Shown here: positions 60,004 through 64,000 of the stretch, in pieces | Layout of the letters: each line of letters starts with the position of its first letter | Position numbering within the stretch: position 1 is the stretch's first letter | Program-made: the position numbers and the translations under genes | Source of the DNA: Lomentospora prolificans | Taxonomy: Eukaryota; Ascomycota; Sordariomycetes; Microascales; Microascaceae | Assembly: GCA_029532625.1 (NCBI GenBank) | Contig: JARFXM010000006.1 | Location: 372,001 to 436,000 of the forward strand | Direction: 5' to 3' | DNA: 64,000 bases | The notes under the pieces: generated by a model | What the model was told of the DNA's origin: nothing | Seen by the model: the letters and a program-made list of their open reading frames with translations, nothing else | Databases searched by the model: none

Positions 60004-63000
60004 GGTCCCGAACCCTCAAACACAGGAGGGAAACTCAGTCCGGGGCCAAAGGAGGGTGGGGTGATGGCAACAGAAGGAGCCCAAGTTTAATTGAAAGGAT
60101 CCTGGCAATAATGAGAAGTGTCTAGAAATAACGGCGGGTCAGGGAATGAGAGAAAAGATGGCGGCCTTGAGAAACAGCACTTCGAGCGGTAGCATTGAGT
60201 GCCGGGAGGCACGAAGATCGCACTGGGGTCCAAAGGGGAAAGACGGGGGGGGAGGGTGTCTGGTCGAGACTTCAGGACATTTGCAATGTAACAAGGCTCC
60301 AGTCGTCTCGTAGAATTGAAGCTTTGACGCGCGCACGGGGAAAATTGGGGTGTGGTCGAGACCTCAATGGACACAGGGAACACTGAGGACGGGCGAGGCG
60401 TAAGAAGCAGCGTGGCTGGAGGTAAGCTGGTGGGCAAACCCGCAAGAAGCGACGGGTGGCAGATTCGTGTCTGTCTCTACGGTTCTCACAGGAGGACAGG
60501 GAGTAAATTATTGCGGATTCCCTCTGAATAAAATGTGAAAGGAACCTTGGAAATAGAATCGTTGAACGCACACAGTTCCTGGCGAAGGGGGCGAATAGCG
60601 CTTGACGCGGGCAGACAAAATGATAAGAGGCACAGGGCGCAGGAATGGGAGATGAGGGTGGCTGCTGGCGTTGTAGTCAAAAAGGTGTTGCGCGCAATCG
60701 GATCTGAGACGTGTGGGAGAGATCCGCGCAGTACCTTGACTCGCAGCAAAGGCCGTGGCCCCATGTAGCGTCCGAAGGAGATTCGAGGAAAGGGGAAGAG
60801 AAACACCGTCGGGAGGGGGCGTGCGTCCGTCTGAGGATGTGTGTATGTGTGTGCACAAATCCCAAAATTAGAGATCTGCCACAGGTTTTCACGCAACCGT
60901 CGGGGTCGGGTTTTTTGCTCTAGTCATCCGCTCAACATTCTCGTCCGGAATGGTGGAAACAGAAGGCAAGACATAAAGCAGAGTTGAGTGGAGCTGTAGT
61001 GGGACGGCAGTAGATGTGGCCAGCACAAGGGCGAGGAATGGTGGATGTTTTAAGGAGCGGGGAGGCTTATTTAGCAGAAGCAGGTCAAAGTCGCCAGCCA
61101 GCTATCATTACCAAATAAATCAGACAACCAGAGTCGAGTCAACTGCACTGGTAATCTGGATAAGGCCCAATTACAGCCCGGACGTGGCCTCTTTCTTCCA
61201 TGCCTTAGTTTACGAGAGACATTCATGGAGGCGAGGTCGAGTCTCAGCAGCGAGAACAAGATGGGAACAAGTAAACATGACCTGCCAGTCGTCGCTCAAT
61301 TACTTGATTTGTCCTCCTCAACTCAGCATGGCAGGTGGGGCTGGATTCAGATATCAATTTGATTTGGGACAGCTCCCACCCGAATACACCTCAAGCATAC
61401 AAGTAGTAGTAATATCAGACCGATTTCTCCAGCTACCAGACGAAAGAGACTGCAGGTGCACCAGGCAAGCAGACATCTCAGATAGACTTGCAGGTCTCCC
61501 TGATACGAGGGTGGCCATACCCAGGAACGTAAATCAGAGACTTGTGGTGTTCCAAGCGATGAGGGAGGCCTGTCTCCGCATATACAACACCTCACAAAGA
61601 CTGTTGCATCATCTCAAAAAGAGAATGATCCCTTGATCGGCCCTGGTCGGGCCCGGTTACTTTAGCCAGGCACAGTCAGGCTTGGGCCAGCCGAGAGTCG
61701 TCCGCGTGGCCCTCCATTCCTATCAAGCTCAGACTAGTTGCATTAGATGGATCCATCAATTGTTGTGGAGTGTATCTATCTCACTTGAGCGAGCTTTAGC
61801 GGCGTGCACGTTCGCTCCACGAATCAGTGCTCAAGAGAGTTACTGAGACTAAACGAACTGGTCCGTGTGGCTCGCTTTCCGGCAGACCACCGCATCTGAC
61901 CTGACGACAACAGGCGCTTCTTCCAGGAAAGGGCAAGAGCTCAAAAGCCCTGCCACGCGGAGTGCAGTCAGCTTCGAAACAACAACACGGCATCTCCGAG
62001 AGGCTACACCAACTCCACGGGACATTTACTTGTCGCTTGATTGTCCTCTTGTGGTATATGCGCACTCGGTAAGAAGACTATCAAAACCCCACGATTGGTG
62101 ACGTTGTCCAGCGCGTTGCCGGCGTTGCTTCCTCACGACAGCCAGCCACTTGTCAGGTTTCACTATTACTACCTCGGTATTCCGATCGAAGTCAGAAGGT
62201 CGATCAAATGGAGTGGAAGTAGCGCCACTTCTGCTTCAATTTATCGCCAGTTCCATCTGAAGGTACTTGTATGCTGCATCTGGCCATGTAACTCATCCGC
62301 GCACGACGTACGACGGCTCCCAGGAGTAAAATTGGCAGGGCTTTCTTGGAGAAGTATTCGGCCCATGTGACGCCAGCTGGTAATCAACACTTGATACCCG
62401 TAATCGTAAAGCTTCCAGGTGACACCCAAGGTTGCTGTGGAATGGCAGAATGAAGGCTAGACTTCAATATGGAAACTGATATGTATCATGCAGCGCTCCT
62501 GAGATCTCTGAGAGAATTACGGCCAGCGAAGGACAACACAGGGTCCAGGGGTTCACAATTCGCAAAGCATTGTGCTCAGGTTCATATTGGTGTGGGAGTC
62601 TCTCCAGAACTCCCAATACGTGGCTCTATACTTTTTTTAAAGAAGCCAGCCAGCAGGTTCTAGCGTATGTAATTGCAATCATCGGTCGCAGTCGGGCAGC
62701 ATTGCCAGCCCAGGGCAGAAACCCTTTGCATTGACCAGTAACCATTCCAGCCCGCCTCGTAACAAGCTCTTTCTGAAACATGCCACCGAGGCAGCCACTG
62801 CCTGACCCAAATAATTTCCCCACAATAATTCATATATCATGATACAAAGCTGTGAATGGCCAAGCTCCTCTTCGACAAACATAAATGGATGCCTTGACCA
62901 AGCTCCGGGCAAAAACCGGCCGCGTTGCGGTTTCTCGACTTGCTCGTCCTTGGTCATCGGAAACGCCCCATCACGAGTGCGCCATCATTTGCTGATATCT

Positions 63001-64000
63001 GTCCGGATGTGTCCACGTCAACAGAATCCCTTGATGAGACTGTCATAAACTTGGCGTATTACTTGTGAGTCAACCCACCTCGCCCAGAGGATGCCACAGA
63101 TGCGCTGGCCGTTGAACCCGGCTTTTCTGCAGGGTGTTCCCCTCCAGAACTTGGAACCCTCAAAGGGTGCCTCGTGACCTGTATAATTAATATCACCTTT
63201 CACCGCTCGGTCCTAGAGTGGGCTGCAGGTCATCTCGCAGTTAATATACTGGACTAATGCCGCCGTCCAAAATCGTACTACTTCGTATTTCTCTTGACTT
63301 GAAATTTGGTCGTAGTTAGCTGCTCTACCACGAGAAACGAGGTGAATCCCTGGCGCTGTAAGAAATTGATGAAGGAGGGATCTAGAAAGGGCTATATCGG
63401 ATCAAGGACGCCATAGTATCGCATCCGCCAAATACCGCCTATTTCAGTTGGATTGTCTGGTACGGCTATCCATTTACCTCATCAAGGAGCACCCCATCTC
63501 CAGGGGCGGGTAGCAATTCGATGGTGTGCCCTTAAACAGGAAGACATACCAACCAACAACCATGAGCCCGACCTTTCGAAGTTCCACCAAAAAAGTAGTG
63601 GGCCCGACTACTCAGCTGCCTTCTAGGCTGCAATTCTGGAACCTCGTCGGTCCCAAGTCACTGGCAGATCAGGGAAAAATGGGCCCAAGAGAGAGAAAAG
63701 CAGGAAGGAAGAAAACGTCGGTGAGAAGAGGACATCGTCTAACGTGCCCGTCTTGCCTTATTTGGCCTAGGCCAGGAACCAAGAGACCTGGAGGGTTTGA
63801 GAGGGAGAGTGAGCAGAAAGGCAAATAGAAACAAGCGCCACCCTTGAAACTCGGCAATGTTTCCCTCACGCTCTAATTAGGACTCCGTCATCCATCTTGA
63901 AACCACCCATTGTGGCCTCGATTCAGCGAGAGATTTTAGACCTTCCAATGTATAAAACGGGCGCATATATGCCGATCTGTTCCACAAAGGAAAACCTAAT
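60004..64000. other. Right-hand region, 4 kb, no supported gene
   Basis: The first several hundred bases are the RhoGAP promoter and leader (minus strand). A 206-codon open frame at 61016-61636 (plus) begins with GTG and has no domain. The frames near 60486-60896 (minus), 62041-62370 and 63526-63828 (plus) are also without motifs. A gene starting beyond the right border cannot be excluded. Confidence 0.55.

Noticed and set aside
61016..61636. 206-codon open frame, plus strand
   Set aside because: Starts only with GTG, has no domain motif, signal peptide or splice context, and composition looks random.
1..64000. CRISPR arrays, bacterial operons, insertion sequences, LTR retrotransposons, rRNA genes
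   Set aside because: No regularly spaced repeats, no transposase, integrase or reverse-transcriptase motifs, no long terminal repeats and no rRNA signatures were seen. The gene structure is eukaryotic throughout.

Overview
The window is genomic DNA of a filamentous ascomycete (Pezizomycotina, most probably a sordariomycete). The basis is short introns of about 50-110 bases with GTAAGT-type donors, CTAAC branch points and CAG/TAG acceptors, dispersed single genes without operons, and fungus-restricted families: an AA9 copper monooxygenase, a PTH11/rhodopsin-domain membrane protein, a Mug157-type GH125 mannosidase and a Dal5-family permease. Sixteen protein genes can be modelled, nearly all with exon phases that close exactly, plus one partial coding end at the left border.

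Left part (1-15,860): the 3' end of an unidentified gene (1-257), then about 8 kb without a convincing gene but with homopolymer tracts and a tRNA-like fragment, a DHDPS-family aldolase (8328-9344), and another 6.5 kb that looks empty. Centre-left (15,861-31,526): a secreted BNR_4 protein, a convergent cysteine-rich transmembrane protein, a Dal5/ACS-family permease and a TauD-type dioxygenase on the same strand (plausibly organic-sulfur uptake and use), an isochorismatase-fold protein lacking its catalytic cysteine, and a PTH11-like receptor with an apparent one-base deletion.

Centre-right (31,527-45,189): a gene-poor stretch, a single-domain AA9 LPMO, a secreted TAP-like alpha/beta hydrolase head-to-head with GH125, and a two-exon gene for a predicted small secreted protein with ten cysteines (44,792-45,189).

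Right part (45,394-60,003) is a compact housekeeping block: PEX1 and MCM7 share a 556-bp divergent promoter carrying ACGCG boxes, mitochondrial ribosomal mS29 (DAP3) and the ribosome-biogenesis factor RRS1 share a 409-bp divergent promoter, and a three-exon RhoGAP protein closes the block. The last 4 kb hold no gene that can be supported.

The observations most worth following up are the small cysteine-rich gene, the Cys-to-Gly replacement in the isochorismatase fold, the frameshift (or unusual 41-nt intron) in the PTH11-like gene, the transporter/dioxygenase pairing and the cell-cycle boxes upstream of MCM7. All functional calls rest on recognising family motifs by eye; no database search was run.
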